A DNA stretch of 52,262 nt from Paracoccaceae bacterium (GTDB lineage Bacteria; Pseudomonadota; Alphaproteobacteria; Rhodobacterales; Rhodobacteraceae): contig JAAZYV010000026.1 in NCBI GenBank assembly GCA_014239455.1, forward strand, positions 1 to 52,262. The letters run 5' to 3'. Position numbers and translations under genes: made by a program. Shown here in pieces: positions 26,609-35,700 of this stretch. Each line of letters starts with the position of its first letter. Positions within the stretch are counted from its first letter, which is position 1. The notes beneath the pieces were generated by a model. That model did not search any database and had not been told where the DNA came from. It was given only the letters and a program-made list of their open reading frames with translations.

Positions 26609-27313
26609 CTAAGGGTTAGAAGTTTGACTTGATTTTCTTGATTCATTTATCATTTCCCAGGCTTGGTTAATTTTTAACAAACGGTTACTGGCAAGAGAAA
26701 TAGCTTCAGAAGGAAGGCCCCGAGCAGACAATTTGTCTGGGTGGTTTTCTCGGACCAATTCTCTCCACTTTCTCTTTATATCCAATATGTTCCAACTTGG
26801 CTGTACCCCTAGAACAATAAAGGGATCTGAAGCTTGTTCTGGAACATAGCGTGATTTTAAAGTGTTCAATGTCATGTCACTTAATTTGAAAATCTTGGCA
26901 ACTTCATCGATGAAAATATTTTCTGCAGGATGATATGATCCATCCGAAGTAGCAATGTAAAGCAAGCCCTCAATAAGATCCTCCAAGATTTTAGAGTTCT
27001 TGTATAACATCTTATAAATTTTCCATGCATATATTTCGAAACCAGCTACATCTCTGCGTGCTAGGTTAAAAACACGAGAAGCATTTTTTTCTTCATTTTT
27101 TGGAATGTGAAAAACCTGTTTAAAAGCTGTAATTTCTTCTGGCTTAACTATTCCGTCAGCTTTTGCCATCTTAGCACTTAAAGCAATGACAGCTATGGTA
27201 AAGCCAGCAGTTTTCTCAGGAGGAGTCTTCAATTTCAAGAAAATATTACTGAGTTGTTCTCCCTTCTTGGTTAGGTTTGCGAGTAAATGTGATATTTTGA
27301 CCCAAATCGACAT
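26609..27313 (-). CDS. djlA: DjlA-type co-chaperone with TerB and J domains
   Basis: The N-terminal two thirds (about 30-150) are a TerB-like helical domain (IAVIALSAKMAKADGIVKPEEITAFKQVF, then a second acidic repeat LLYIATSDGSYHPAENIFIDEVAKIF). The C-terminus (about 165-225) is a J domain with FIVLGVQPSWNILDIKRKWRELVRENHPDKL, including the HPD that stimulates DnaK ATPase. The N-terminal membrane anchor of enterobacterial DjlA is absent, so this is a soluble form common in alphaproteobacteria. The first ATG is at 27313; an in-frame TTG three bases earlier is less likely. It is 77 bases from pepF on the same strand. Confidence 0.85.
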   Translation of the reverse strand: MSIWVKISHLLANLTKKGEQLSNIFLKLKTPPEKTAGFTIAVIALSAKMAKADGIVKPEEITAFKQVFHIPKNEEKNASRVFNLARRDVAGFEIYAWKIYKMLYKNSKILEDLIEGLLYIATSDGSYHPAENIFIDEVAKIFKLSDMTLNTLKSRYVPEQASDPFIVLGVQPSWNILDIKRKWRELVRENHPDKLSARGLPSEAISLASNRLLKINQAWEMINESRKSSQTSNP

Positions 27314-27507
27314 CAACTATTTCCCAGGGGACATTAATTCATTCTTTAAATAAGATAGGATTCAAGGTATCAGTTTACCTGGCATAACTCAACAAATGTA
27401 ATGTTCATATTTATAGCAATTGCAGCATTTCATTTGAAGCCAATAGCAAATTTTTTGATTAATCTGGGTTGTGCTAGTTAGAGGTTACACAAACGGCGAG
27501 GCAATCA

Positions 27508-28362
27508 ATGGCAAGCTGGAGTTTCTGGATAGATAGAGGTGGTACTTTCACGGACACTATAGCACTAAGTCCGAGTGGGCAGTTACTGTCTTCCAAATTT
27601 TTATCTGTCAATCCCAGGAAATATGATGATGCCGCAATACATTCTATTCGACATTTCTTGTCAATTCCTAATGATGAACAGATACCGGTATCTCAAATTG
27701 AATCTATAAAGATGGGAACTACGGTTGCCACCAATGCTTTGCTTGAGCGGCGAGGAGCTCGAACCGTTTTGGTTGTTACAAATGGGTTTGAAGACCAACT
27801 GCGATTAGGGTATCAGAATCGGCCAGCGATATTTGCACGGCAAATTATTCTACCTGACCAACTGTACGAAAAGGTGGTGACTGCAGATGAAAGGATTTTA
27901 GCAAATGGAGAGGTTATAAAAGCATTAGATATAAATGCTCTGAGAGAGGATTTAGAAGGTTGTCTTAATGAAGGTATAACCGCTTGTGCTATCATATTGA
28001 TGCATGGTTATAGGTTCGTTGAACATGAAAAAATGGTTGCTAATTTAGCAAATGAATTAAGCTTTGAACAAGTATCGGTTAGCCACGAAGTGAATCCCCA
28101 AATTAGATTTGTTGAAAGAGGAGACACTACGGTTCTAGATGCATATCTGACCCCAATACTCAGAAAATACATAGATCAATTGGGGGAAAACTTCATAGGT
28201 GATTTGGGTCATCGTTTGATGTTCATGCAATCAAATGGTGGCTTAGCAAGCCCGAAGTTTTTTCGAGGCAAGGATGCTGTTTTGTCAGGGCCTGCTGGTG
28301 GTGTCGTAGGTGCAGTCGAGGTTAGTATTCGAGCAGGAGAGAAAAAAGATAATAGGTTTTGA
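27508..28362 (+). CDS. 5-oxoprolinase, N-terminal fragment (HyuA-like)
   Basis: The open 284-residue fragment upstream of the first frameshift. It has WIDRGGTFTDT (phosphate-binding loop), MGTTVATNALLERRGA, VTNGFEDQLRLGYQNRP and SHEVNPQIRFVERGDTTVLDAYLTP, and runs into VLSGPAGGVVGAVEVS just before the break at about 28347. The last five residues (DNRF and before) come from the wrong frame. On its own it lacks the second ATPase half and the HyuB domain, so activity is not expected. Confidence 0.85.
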   Translation: MASWSFWIDRGGTFTDTIALSPSGQLLSSKFLSVNPRKYDDAAIHSIRHFLSIPNDEQIPVSQIESIKMGTTVATNALLERRGARTVLVVTNGFEDQLRLGYQNRPAIFARQIILPDQLYEKVVTADERILANGEVIKALDINALREDLEGCLNEGITACAIILMHGYRFVEHEKMVANLANELSFEQVSVSHEVNPQIRFVERGDTTVLDAYLTPILRKYIDQLGENFIGDLGHRLMFMQSNGGLASPKFFRGKDAVLSGPAGGVVGAVEVSIRAGEKKDNRF

Positions 28363-31060
28363 TATGGGTGGAACCTCAACGGATGTTTGCCATTTTTCAG
28401 GCCAATATGAGAGGATTTTTAAGGGTCAGATTGCTGGAATAAGATTAGCAACTCCAATGATGAATATTCATACAGTTGCTGCAGGTGGGGGAAGTATTCT
28501 GACTTATTCATCTGGCAGGCTTCAGGTAGGACCTGAAAGTGCTGGAGCGGAGCCTGGTCCTGCTTGTTATGGTAATGGTGGTCCATTAACAGTTACTGAT
28601 GCAAATGTAATTACAGGTAGGTTGCGTCCAGAATTCTTTCTGGCCATTTTTGGTAAGTCGGGTGACCAGAATTTAAACATAAAGGAATCCAGAGTAGCGA
28701 TTGAGTCGATAGTCAAAAAGTTGAATAAATCTCCAGAAGCTATTGCTGAAGATTGGTTAAGTGTGGCTATTCAAAATATGGTTAGTGCCATAAAGAAGAT
28801 TTCGGTTCAAAGGGGTTACAATGTTTCAACATATTGTTTGACAGTTTTTGGAGGTGCTGGGGGTCAGTTTGCATGTTCCATCGCAGATAAACTCGGGATT
28901 GATAGGTGCTTATTACATTCTAAGGCATCATTATTATCTGCCTATGGTATAGGGTTAGCCAGAATCCGAAGGGTAAAAAAGAAAACCATAGAAAAATTAT
29001 TGACAGATGAAAGTGTTGGTCTCCTCGAAAGTCAGATCTCAATCTTGACGCAAAAGCTCTCTTCCGAGCTGCTTGATCAAGGTGTCAAAATGGTAGAGAT
29101 TGAAGCTGAGTGCACAATTTTTCTAAAATTAAAAAGCTCTGATACTACATTTCCAACAAACTTTCAGTCTTCACAGATAATGAGACAGGACTTTGAGAGG
29201 TCCTTTAAAAAACAGTTTGGCTTTTCTATAGAAGATGAATCCATCATAATTGACTCAATATCAGTTGAGGTTTGTCAAAAAGAGTTTGAAATAGAAGATG
29301 TTCCTCAAAAAACGACCAAAAAAACTAAAAGTAAAATGAAAGCTTTTTCTACGGAACGAACTTTTATTGATGGAAAATGGCACACTTGTAAATTCGTGAG
29401 AAAAGAGGATTTGAGGTCAAATGACTGTGTTTCAGGACCTGCAATAATAATCGAAGCTTTCACCTCCATTTTGGTGAAACCAGGTTGGGAGGCCGAACAT
29501 ATCGATGACGGTAGTATTTTTCTCAGAAAAAGAGAGAATATTAGAACACAGCGTAATGAATTTACCAAATCCAAACCTGATCCGATGTTATTAGAAGTAT
29601 TCAACAATGTGTTCATGTCGATAGCTGAACAAATGGGGGTGATTCTAGAAAATACTGCCCAGTCTGTAACCATCAAGGAAAGACTCGATTTTTCATGCGC
29701 AGTTTTTGATTCTTTTGGCAATCTGATAGCAAATGCTCCCCATATGCCAGTCCACGTGGGTTCTATGGAAGCTTCGATAAAGACTGTGATAAAAAGAAAT
29801 CAAACCATTCAGGAGCAGGATATTTTTGCTTTGAACGCGCCATACGATGGGGGTACCCATCTACCAGATATCACTGTGGTCAAACCAGTTTTAAATCAAA
29901 GTGATGGTAAACTAATTTTTTTTGTGGCTTCTCGTGGACACCATACAGATGTTGGCGGATCAACCCCTGGTTCAATGCCTCCTGACAGTAGACATATAGA
30001 TGATGAGGGTGTTTACATTGAGAATTTCAAATTAGTTGATGAGGGGCATTTCAAAGAAAAAGAAGTCATGAATATTTTTCTTGGTGCTAAGTATCCTGCT
30101 AGGTCAATAGACGTGAACATAGCGGATTTGAGAGCTCAGGTTGCTGCTTGCGAGAAAGGTGAAAAAGAGTTAAATCTTTTGATTGATGAATATGGATCTG
30201 AATTAGTTCGCGCCTACACTCATTTTGTGAATGAGAATGCATCAGACTTGGTTAAGAGCATTTTGTACTCAATAAGGCCTTCTTCATATGTGTATAAAAT
30301 GGATGATGATATAGATGGTAATCAAAGGCAAATCTGTGTGTCAGTAGGTCTGCAAAATAGCCCGCTGAAAGCCATCATTAATTTTTCTGGAACGACGTCC
30401 CAAACAAGGACAAATTTCAATGCACCAGAGCCTGTAACGAGGGCAGCAGTGCTCTATGCTATTAGAATTCTGGTTGGGGGAGAAATTCCTATGAATGCAG
30501 GATTAATGTCACATGTGGAAATAAAATTACCCAAGGGCACTATGCTCTCCCCCGAATATCCAGCAGCAGTGATAGCTGGAAATGTTGAAACTAGTCAAGC
30601 GGTAACGTCAGCATTGTTGTTAGCTTTTGGGGTCCAAGCAGCTTCACAATCAACCATGAATAACATAACATGGGGCAATCAAAAATATCAGTATTATGAA
30701 ACTATATGTGGGGGTACTGGTGCAGGATTGCATGCGAATGGAAAAGTCTATGCGGGAACTTCGGGGGTGCATAGTCATATGACTAATAGTCGATTAACTG
30801 ATCCTGAAGTATTGGAATTGAGATTTCCAGTTATTCTTGAAGAATTTTCTTTGAGAAAAGGCTCTGGAGGATCTGGTTTTGCCAGAGGCGGAAATGGGGT
30901 AGTTCGGAAAACTAGGTTTCTTGAGCCTATGACTTTCTCAATTATTTCTGGTCATCGGATGGTTCCTCCTCCTGGTCTTCAGGGTGGGTTAGGTGGTAGT
31001 TTGGGGGAGACAATTTTGATAAGGAAAAATGGGGGAGAAGATTGTTTTAAAAGCTTGTGA
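28310..31060 (+). CDS. 5-oxoprolinase, central and C-terminal fragment (HyuA C-half plus HyuB)
   Basis: Open frame that carries on after the first frameshift. True homology begins at KKIIGFDMGGTSTDV; the codons before it are out-of-frame translation, so the apparent GTG start at 28310 is probably not used. The HyuA half has HTVAAGGGSI, GPESAGAEPGPACYG and GGAGGQFACSIAD. The HyuB half (from about residue 425) has HMPVHVGSM, NAPYDGGTHLPDITVV, SRGHHTDVGGSTPGSMPP, and GSGGSGFARGGNG. It ends early at 31060 by a second frameshift, losing the last 26 or so family residues. Confidence 0.82.
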   Translation: MQSRLVFEQERKKIIGFDMGGTSTDVCHFSGQYERIFKGQIAGIRLATPMMNIHTVAAGGGSILTYSSGRLQVGPESAGAEPGPACYGNGGPLTVTDANVITGRLRPEFFLAIFGKSGDQNLNIKESRVAIESIVKKLNKSPEAIAEDWLSVAIQNMVSAIKKISVQRGYNVSTYCLTVFGGAGGQFACSIADKLGIDRCLLHSKASLLSAYGIGLARIRRVKKKTIEKLLTDESVGLLESQISILTQKLSSELLDQGVKMVEIEAECTIFLKLKSSDTTFPTNFQSSQIMRQDFERSFKKQFGFSIEDESIIIDSISVEVCQKEFEIEDVPQKTTKKTKSKMKAFSTERTFIDGKWHTCKFVRKEDLRSNDCVSGPAIIIEAFTSILVKPGWEAEHIDDGSIFLRKRENIRTQRNEFTKSKPDPMLLEVFNNVFMSIAEQMGVILENTAQSVTIKERLDFSCAVFDSFGNLIANAPHMPVHVGSMEASIKTVIKRNQTIQEQDIFALNAPYDGGTHLPDITVVKPVLNQSDGKLIFFVASRGHHTDVGGSTPGSMPPDSRHIDDEGVYIENFKLVDEGHFKEKEVMNIFLGAKYPARSIDVNIADLRAQVAACEKGEKELNLLIDEYGSELVRAYTHFVNENASDLVKSILYSIRPSSYVYKMDDDIDGNQRQICVSVGLQNSPLKAIINFSGTTSQTRTNFNAPEPVTRAAVLYAIRILVGGEIPMNAGLMSHVEIKLPKGTMLSPEYPAAVIAGNVETSQAVTSALLLAFGVQAASQSTMNNITWGNQKYQYYETICGGTGAGLHANGKVYAGTSGVHSHMTNSRLTDPEVLELRFPVILEEFSLRKGSGGSGFARGGNGVVRKTRFLEPMTFSIISGHRMVPPPGLQGGLGGSLGETILIRKNGGEDCFKSL

Positions 31061-31144
31061 TAAGGTGTCTTTATTTAAAGATTATCTCATTATTGTTAAG
31101 ACTCCTGGTGGGGGTGGGTATGGTAATCTAATTTGATCTATTTT

Positions 31145-31861
31145 CTAAATATCTTCTGCCAAGGCTTTTTTGCTAGTTAAAGTGAATTGGTTTCTTTTTT
31201 TGAAGAAAGAAAAAGGATCATTTAAATCCTCAAACTCATCTATTATCCAAGTTTTCTCCATTCCATGCCTTGAATATTGGCATGTTAATTTCCATTTACT
31301 ATAGATCTTTTTTTTTTCTGATATATAAGGATCGCTGATCGGGGAGCAATGCCAGCGGCTTTCTATCCCGATTAATTGACAGGAATTTTTTGTTAAAATG
31401 AGTACGGTTGGTAACGATAGCTTTGAAGTTATGTGATATTTATTGATTATTAATTGAAGTCTCCTTATTGAAGTAAAATTTTGAATAGTCTCTGTATCTC
31501 CAATTATTAGAAAATCTAGACCGATTCTCAAAGATTCTTCAATAGACCAGAGTAATTCATGTGTATTTTTGACTTTTATAAGAATGATCTTATTGGGTGA
31601 TAGCCATGAATTTATTCCATCTGGGAAGGGTATGTTGCTACCCTCATGTATCCAAATTATCAAGCTATTAACGTTTGCTGCTATCATCATAGCCATTATA
31701 AAATTAGATGGGCCACAAATTTCGTGAATAAAACCTGTCTTAATTTTGATTCCAAGGGCAAAATTAATATTTTTATTATGTCTCGTAATATCCTTTGCAA
31801 ACTTTATTGCATTTACCATGTTACGAGGTATTCGGAGCTTTTCTAATATGTTCTTGGTCAT
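31145..31861 (-). CDS. imuA: ImuA-like protein (RecA-related accessory factor of mutagenic repair)
   Basis: About 238 residues with the layout of alphaproteobacterial ImuA: an early FIHEICGPSNFIMAMMIAA segment at the place of the RecA P-loop, IIWIHEG, a W-L-S-P-x-K-I-I-L-I-K-V strand, ELLWSIEESLRIGLDFLIIGD, SIRRLQLIINK, LILTKNSC, then ESRWHCSPISDP and a basic KWKLTCQYSRHG...WIID end. No GKT/S is present, so ATP binding is doubtful. The start is ATG 31861 (a TTG at 31873 is also open). A LexA box lies 16 bases upstream of the ATG, matching damage induction. Partners imuB and dnaE2 are not adjacent; it lies downstream of yejF on the same strand. Family assignment is by pattern. Confidence 0.7.
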   Translation of the reverse strand: MTKNILEKLRIPRNMVNAIKFAKDITRHNKNINFALGIKIKTGFIHEICGPSNFIMAMMIAANVNSLIIWIHEGSNIPFPDGINSWLSPNKIILIKVKNTHELLWSIEESLRIGLDFLIIGDTETIQNFTSIRRLQLIINKYHITSKLSLPTVLILTKNSCQLIGIESRWHCSPISDPYISEKKKIYSKWKLTCQYSRHGMEKTWIIDEFEDLNDPFSFFKKRNQFTLTSKKALAEDI

Positions 31862-31876
31862 AATAAGCAACAATAT

Positions 31877-31891
31877 GTTCTCTATTTGTTC
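31877..31891 (-). promoter_or_regulatory. LexA (SOS) box of alphaproteobacterial type
   Basis: GTTC (31877-31880), seven bases, GTTC (31888-31891): an exact match to the alphaproteobacterial LexA site GTTC-N7-GTTC. On the transcribed minus strand it reads GAAC-N7-GAAC-equivalent and directly follows a possible -10 element TAGAAT (31894-31899), so bound LexA would block the transcription start of the ImuA-like gene. Confidence 0.7.
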
Positions 31892-31934
31892 TTATTCTAA
31901 CACAGAAAAATATCATAAGAAATGTTATTTCTAA

Positions 31935-33518
31935 TTAATAACCAAACGACGCTGAAAAAAGCATCTTTGTATATTCATGTTTGGGTTTAAGGAATAATTC
32001 ATCAGTTTTGCCATGTTCAACAATTCTGCCTTGATACATGACCATAATCCTATCTGGGAACATTTTCATTAACCTCAAATCATGGCTAATAAAGAGGTAA
32101 GCCAAATCAAATTTTTGCTGCAAGCGTTTGAGTAAGTGTATGATCTGAATCTGGATGGATCTATCAAGAGAAGAGGTAGGTTCATCCAAAATTAAAAATT
32201 TTGGTTTAAGAATAAGTGCCCTGGCTATTGCAATCCGTTGCCTTTGGCCACCTGAAAACTCATGGGGATATCGGTTAAGGATATTTGAAGGAAGTTCAAC
32301 TTCTTCCAGGAAGTCCACAACAAGTTTTTCCCGTTTTGCTTTGGATAGATTAGAGAAATGTACTTTAAGACCTTCCTCAATAATATCCTTTACACTCATC
32401 CTAGGAGATAAAGAACCATAGGGATCCTGGAATACCATTTGCATGTCTTTACGGATTTTAGGCAGGCATTTTGTACCAACATTGCGAAGAGCTTTTTTCC
32501 CAAGGTAAATATCCCCTTTGGATTCAATTAATCTTAGAGCCCCGAGTGCTAGACTACTTTTTCCACAACCACTTTCACCTACAATCCCTAATGTTTCTCC
32601 TGGCCTAATTTCAAAAGTCGCCTCCTTCACAGCATCTACGAAATTCTTTGTCCGTCTTAAGATACCCTCCCGAATAGGAAATCTAACGGAAAGGTTCCTT
32701 GCTTCAAAAATAGGTTTAGAAGATATTTTCCGCTTAGTATTTAAGATTTTTTCTTGCCCAAACACTAATTTTTGAGTGTAGGCTTCCTTTGGATTCTGGA
32801 GGATATCCTTAGTTTTCCCTTGCTCAATAATTTTACCTGATTTCATTACCACCACCCGTGAAGCTATACGTTCTACTATATTTAGGTCATGGGTTATGAA
32901 AAGCATACTCATCCCAAACTGCTCTTTCAATTCGCCAAGCAAAGTTAGAATTTGGTTTTCTACAGATACGTCTAGAGAAGTTGTTGGCTCGTCAGCAATT
33001 AGTATTTCTGGATTGTTAGAAAGAGCCATTGCAATCATAGCTCGCTGCCTTTGACCACCAGACAATTGATGAGGATAGCCAGATCTTTTTCTAATAGAAT
33101 TCCCCATTCCAACCTTCTCAAGAAGATTTTCTGCTATTTCTTTAGCCTCTATCTTGGTAACTTTTCGATGTAACCTTATACTTTCCTCGATTTGTTGGTT
33201 TATTGTCTGAAGTGGGTTAAGTGACGCCATTGGTTCCTGAAAAATATAGGAAATTTGGTTGCCTCTAATTTTTTGGAGATTTGATTCAGTGTCTGTAAGT
33301 AGATTTTTTCCTTGAAAATTTATTTCACCAATAATTTTTGCATGCGAAGGTAATAGTCTAACACAGGATAAAGCAGTTAACGACTTTCCAGAACCACTTT
33401 CCCCAACTAGGGCTAAGGTTTCCTGTTTATCAATGTGAAGAGACAAATCACTTATTACGTCATCTCCTTCAGGAAAAGTGATAGATAAATTATTGATTGA
33501 CAGTAAGGGATTATTCAT
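31935..33518 (-). CDS. yejF: Peptide ABC transporter, double ATPase subunit YejF
   Basis: Energises import of oligopeptides and microcin C-type peptide conjugates in the E. coli system. Two complete ABC cassettes are fused: the first with GESGSGKSLTALS, LSGGQRQRAMIAMAL and ILIADEPTTSLDV; the second with GESGCGKSSLALGAL, FSGGQRQRIAIARAL and LILDEPTSSLDR. Length 527 matches E. coli YejF. Its ATG overlaps the yejE stop by four bases. It is the last gene of yejA-yejB-yejE-yejF. Confidence 0.94.
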   Translation of the reverse strand: MNNPLLSINNLSITFPEGDDVISDLSLHIDKQETLALVGESGSGKSLTALSCVRLLPSHAKIIGEINFQGKNLLTDTESNLQKIRGNQISYIFQEPMASLNPLQTINQQIEESIRLHRKVTKIEAKEIAENLLEKVGMGNSIRKRSGYPHQLSGGQRQRAMIAMALSNNPEILIADEPTTSLDVSVENQILTLLGELKEQFGMSMLFITHDLNIVERIASRVVVMKSGKIIEQGKTKDILQNPKEAYTQKLVFGQEKILNTKRKISSKPIFEARNLSVRFPIREGILRRTKNFVDAVKEATFEIRPGETLGIVGESGCGKSSLALGALRLIESKGDIYLGKKALRNVGTKCLPKIRKDMQMVFQDPYGSLSPRMSVKDIIEEGLKVHFSNLSKAKREKLVVDFLEEVELPSNILNRYPHEFSGGQRQRIAIARALILKPKFLILDEPTSSLDRSIQIQIIHLLKRLQQKFDLAYLFISHDLRLMKMFPDRIMVMYQGRIVEHGKTDELFLKPKHEYTKMLFSASFGY

Positions 33519-34597
33519 TGAAATACTTTTCTTGGATCAAAGGCATCTCTTACTCCTTCAAAAATAAAGACTTGGAGCGATAGCATGATAGTAAATGTTA
33601 AGAATGACGAAATTCCAAGCCAAGGGGAGTTCAACTGGGTTTTCGCCTGTAATGCTAATTCTCCAAGTGATGGATAGCTGGCTGGTAAACCAAAGCCTAG
33701 AAAATCTAATGTAGCAAGTGTTGAAATAGATCCTGTAATGAAAAAGGGAAGCAAAGTGATACTTGCCACCATGGCATTCGGGATTACATGTCTGATTATT
33801 ATAGTAGCATTTGATACCCCTAAGGCTTTAGCAGCAAGAATATACTCAAAGTTTCTTACTCTTAGGAACTCAGCGCGTACAACACCTACCAATCCTGTCC
33901 AACTAAAAAGAACAACAGTTAAGGTCAGAAGCCAGAAATTCATTGGGAAAATAGCCGCCAAAATGATAATAACATATAAGTAGGGTAAAGAAGTCCAAAC
34001 TTCTATGAATCTTTGAAATATGAGATCGGTCCAACCACCAAAGAAACCTTGGACGGCTCCAGCAGCTATGCCGATAACTGTAGAGAAGAAAGTGACGATA
34101 AAGGCAAAAAATACTGATAGCCGAAAACCATATATAATCCTAGCAGCCACATCTCTAGTTTGATCATCTGTACCCAGAATATGATTTTGGTCAGGGGGAG
34201 CCGGAGCTAAATCCACATCATAATTTACGGTATTGAAGGAAGACCTAATTAAGGGCCAAATAGTCCAATTATCCAAGTTTGATCCGTATGCCTCGTTGAG
34301 AGTTCTTTCTGCTGAATCTAAGCAATTTATATCTCCTCCAGAAATTATTAGGCACTCAACTTCTATGGAGCGGTATTCCGCTTCAGTTTCAAACTCACCA
34401 CCGAATTGCTTTTCGCTATACTGGCTGGTTATTGGCCAGTAAAAACTTCCGTTAAAATAGATCAACAAAGGTTTGTCATTAGCTATTAGTTCTGCGAAGA
34501 GAGAAAAAAGGAATAAAAAACTAAACAAAAGCAGACTATATTTAGCTCTACGATTTTGCTTAAAATTCCTCCATCTTCGAGCATTCAAAGGGCTCAT
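33515..34597 (-). CDS. yejE: Peptide ABC transporter, permease YejE
   Basis: Inner-membrane permease, 360 residues. The first membrane helix (YSLLLFSFLFLFSLFAELI) is followed by a long periplasmic part containing an ILGTDDQTRDVAARIIYG motif typical of DppC/YejE permeases, then a five-helix core with the cytoplasmic EAA loop RNFEYILAAKALGVSNATIIIRHVIPNA. It ends DAFDPRKVF. It overlaps both neighbours by four bases, so the whole transporter is translationally coupled. Confidence 0.94.
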   Translation of the reverse strand: MSPLNARRWRNFKQNRRAKYSLLLFSFLFLFSLFAELIANDKPLLIYFNGSFYWPITSQYSEKQFGGEFETEAEYRSIEVECLIISGGDINCLDSAERTLNEAYGSNLDNWTIWPLIRSSFNTVNYDVDLAPAPPDQNHILGTDDQTRDVAARIIYGFRLSVFFAFIVTFFSTVIGIAAGAVQGFFGGWTDLIFQRFIEVWTSLPYLYVIIILAAIFPMNFWLLTLTVVLFSWTGLVGVVRAEFLRVRNFEYILAAKALGVSNATIIIRHVIPNAMVASITLLPFFITGSISTLATLDFLGFGLPASYPSLGELALQAKTQLNSPWLGISSFLTFTIMLSLQVFIFEGVRDAFDPRKVFQ

Positions 34598-35694
34598 GAA
34601 TTTCTTCCCTCAAAATCTATTCTAGGATCAACAAGCACGTACACAAGATCAGATATCAAACCAATTATGAGTCCCAGTAGGCCAAAAAAATATAGTGTTC
34701 CAAACATAACGGGATAGTCACGTGTTAGTGCGGCTTCAAAGCCAAGCCGACCTAGGCCATCCAAAGAAAAAATTGTCTCTATTATAAGTGATCCGCCAAA
34801 AAAAGCGCTTATGAAAAGACCAGGGAAACCGGCTATTATTATTAGCATCGCATTCCTGAAAATGTGCCCATACAAAATAGTAGTATCTGAAAGACCTTTT
34901 GCTTTGGCGGTAGTCACATACTGCTTCTTGATTTCATCAACGAAAGAATTTTTGGTTAATAACGTAAGTGTGGCGAAGGAACCTATTGTCGATGCCAATA
35001 CTGGTAGAGTTATATGCCAAAGATAATCAAGTGCCCGTTCAATTATATTCAAATCAGCCCAATTGTCTGATGTTAAACCCCTTAATGGAAACCATTGATA
35101 ATAGCTGCCTCCTGCGAAGAAAACCAGGAGGATTATGGCAAATAAGAAGCCTGGAAGAGAATAACAAATTATTATAATGCCAGATGATATGGTATCAAAA
35201 TTTGATCCATCACTTACCGCTTTCCTTATTCCTAATGGGATTGAAATTAAATATGCTAAAAGGGTAGACCACAAACCTAAGGAAATCGATACTGGCATTT
35301 TTTCAATGACCAAATCAATGACAGCAATTGATCTAAAATAGCTTTCCCCAAAATCAAAAGTTAAGTAATTTTTCATCATTGAAATGAAGCGCTCAATTGG
35401 GGGTTTATCAAAACCAAACTGTCTCTCCAAATCGTTTATGAACTCTTCTGGAAGACCTTTAGCTCCTCGATAAGTACTTTCTTGTTTTGGGTTCTGAAAG
35501 CCACTTTCTTTTTGACCTGCATCACCACCACTTCCACCTATGAGGTTAAGATTAGAAGTTCCAGTTTCAAATTGGTGGATCATTTGTTCTACGGGTCCAC
35601 CAGGTACAAATTGTACCAGAGCGAAGTTAATTAACATTATACCCAAAAGGGTAGGGATAATAAACAAAACCCGGCGTATGATGTAACCAATCAT
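34594..35694 (-). CDS. yejB: Peptide ABC transporter, permease YejB
   Basis: Second permease, 366 residues. It starts MIGYIIRRVLFIIPTLLGIMLINFALVQFVPGGPVEQ, the DppB/YejB signature, carries a hydrophilic insert (about 40-85) typical of YejB, and has the EAA loop KKQYVTTAKAKGLSDTTILYGHIFRNA. The end LVDPRIDF is conserved. It begins 6 bases after yejA. Confidence 0.94.
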   Translation of the reverse strand: MIGYIIRRVLFIIPTLLGIMLINFALVQFVPGGPVEQMIHQFETGTSNLNLIGGSGGDAGQKESGFQNPKQESTYRGAKGLPEEFINDLERQFGFDKPPIERFISMMKNYLTFDFGESYFRSIAVIDLVIEKMPVSISLGLWSTLLAYLISIPLGIRKAVSDGSNFDTISSGIIIICYSLPGFLFAIILLVFFAGGSYYQWFPLRGLTSDNWADLNIIERALDYLWHITLPVLASTIGSFATLTLLTKNSFVDEIKKQYVTTAKAKGLSDTTILYGHIFRNAMLIIIAGFPGLFISAFFGGSLIIETIFSLDGLGRLGFEAALTRDYPVMFGTLYFFGLLGLIIGLISDLVYVLVDPRIDFEGRNS

Positions 35695-35700
35695 ACGCTT

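Larger units (their letters stand above)
27508..31136 (+). pseudogene. 5-oxoprolinase (HyuA-HyuB fused type), disrupted by two frameshifts
   Basis: Taken as one gene, this region encodes a full-length ATP-dependent 5-oxoprolinase (L-pyroglutamate to glutamate). Removing one A from the A6 run at 28342-28347 joins RAGEKK directly to IIGFDMGGTSTDV. Removing one base from the G5 run at 31031-31035 restores a typical end with TPGGGGYGN and a stop at 31134-31136. The repaired product would be 1,208 residues, the normal size of fused 5-oxoprolinases, and the length then divides evenly. So it is either a recent pseudogene or a pair of homopolymer sequencing errors. It stands alone, with a GAGG ribosome site before ATG. 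Confidence 0.8.

Noticed and set aside
28337-28350. Programmed -1 ribosomal frameshift at A-AAA-AAG in the 5-oxoprolinase
   Set aside because: The heptamer is present but is not in the right phase, and the change needed is +1, not -1. The second frameshift downstream also makes a programmed event unlikely.
27508-31060. Two separate genes hyuA and hyuB
   Set aside because: The break falls in the middle of the HyuA ATPase domain, not between domains, and the second frame continues exactly where the first leaves off; a frameshifted fused 5-oxoprolinase explains it better.
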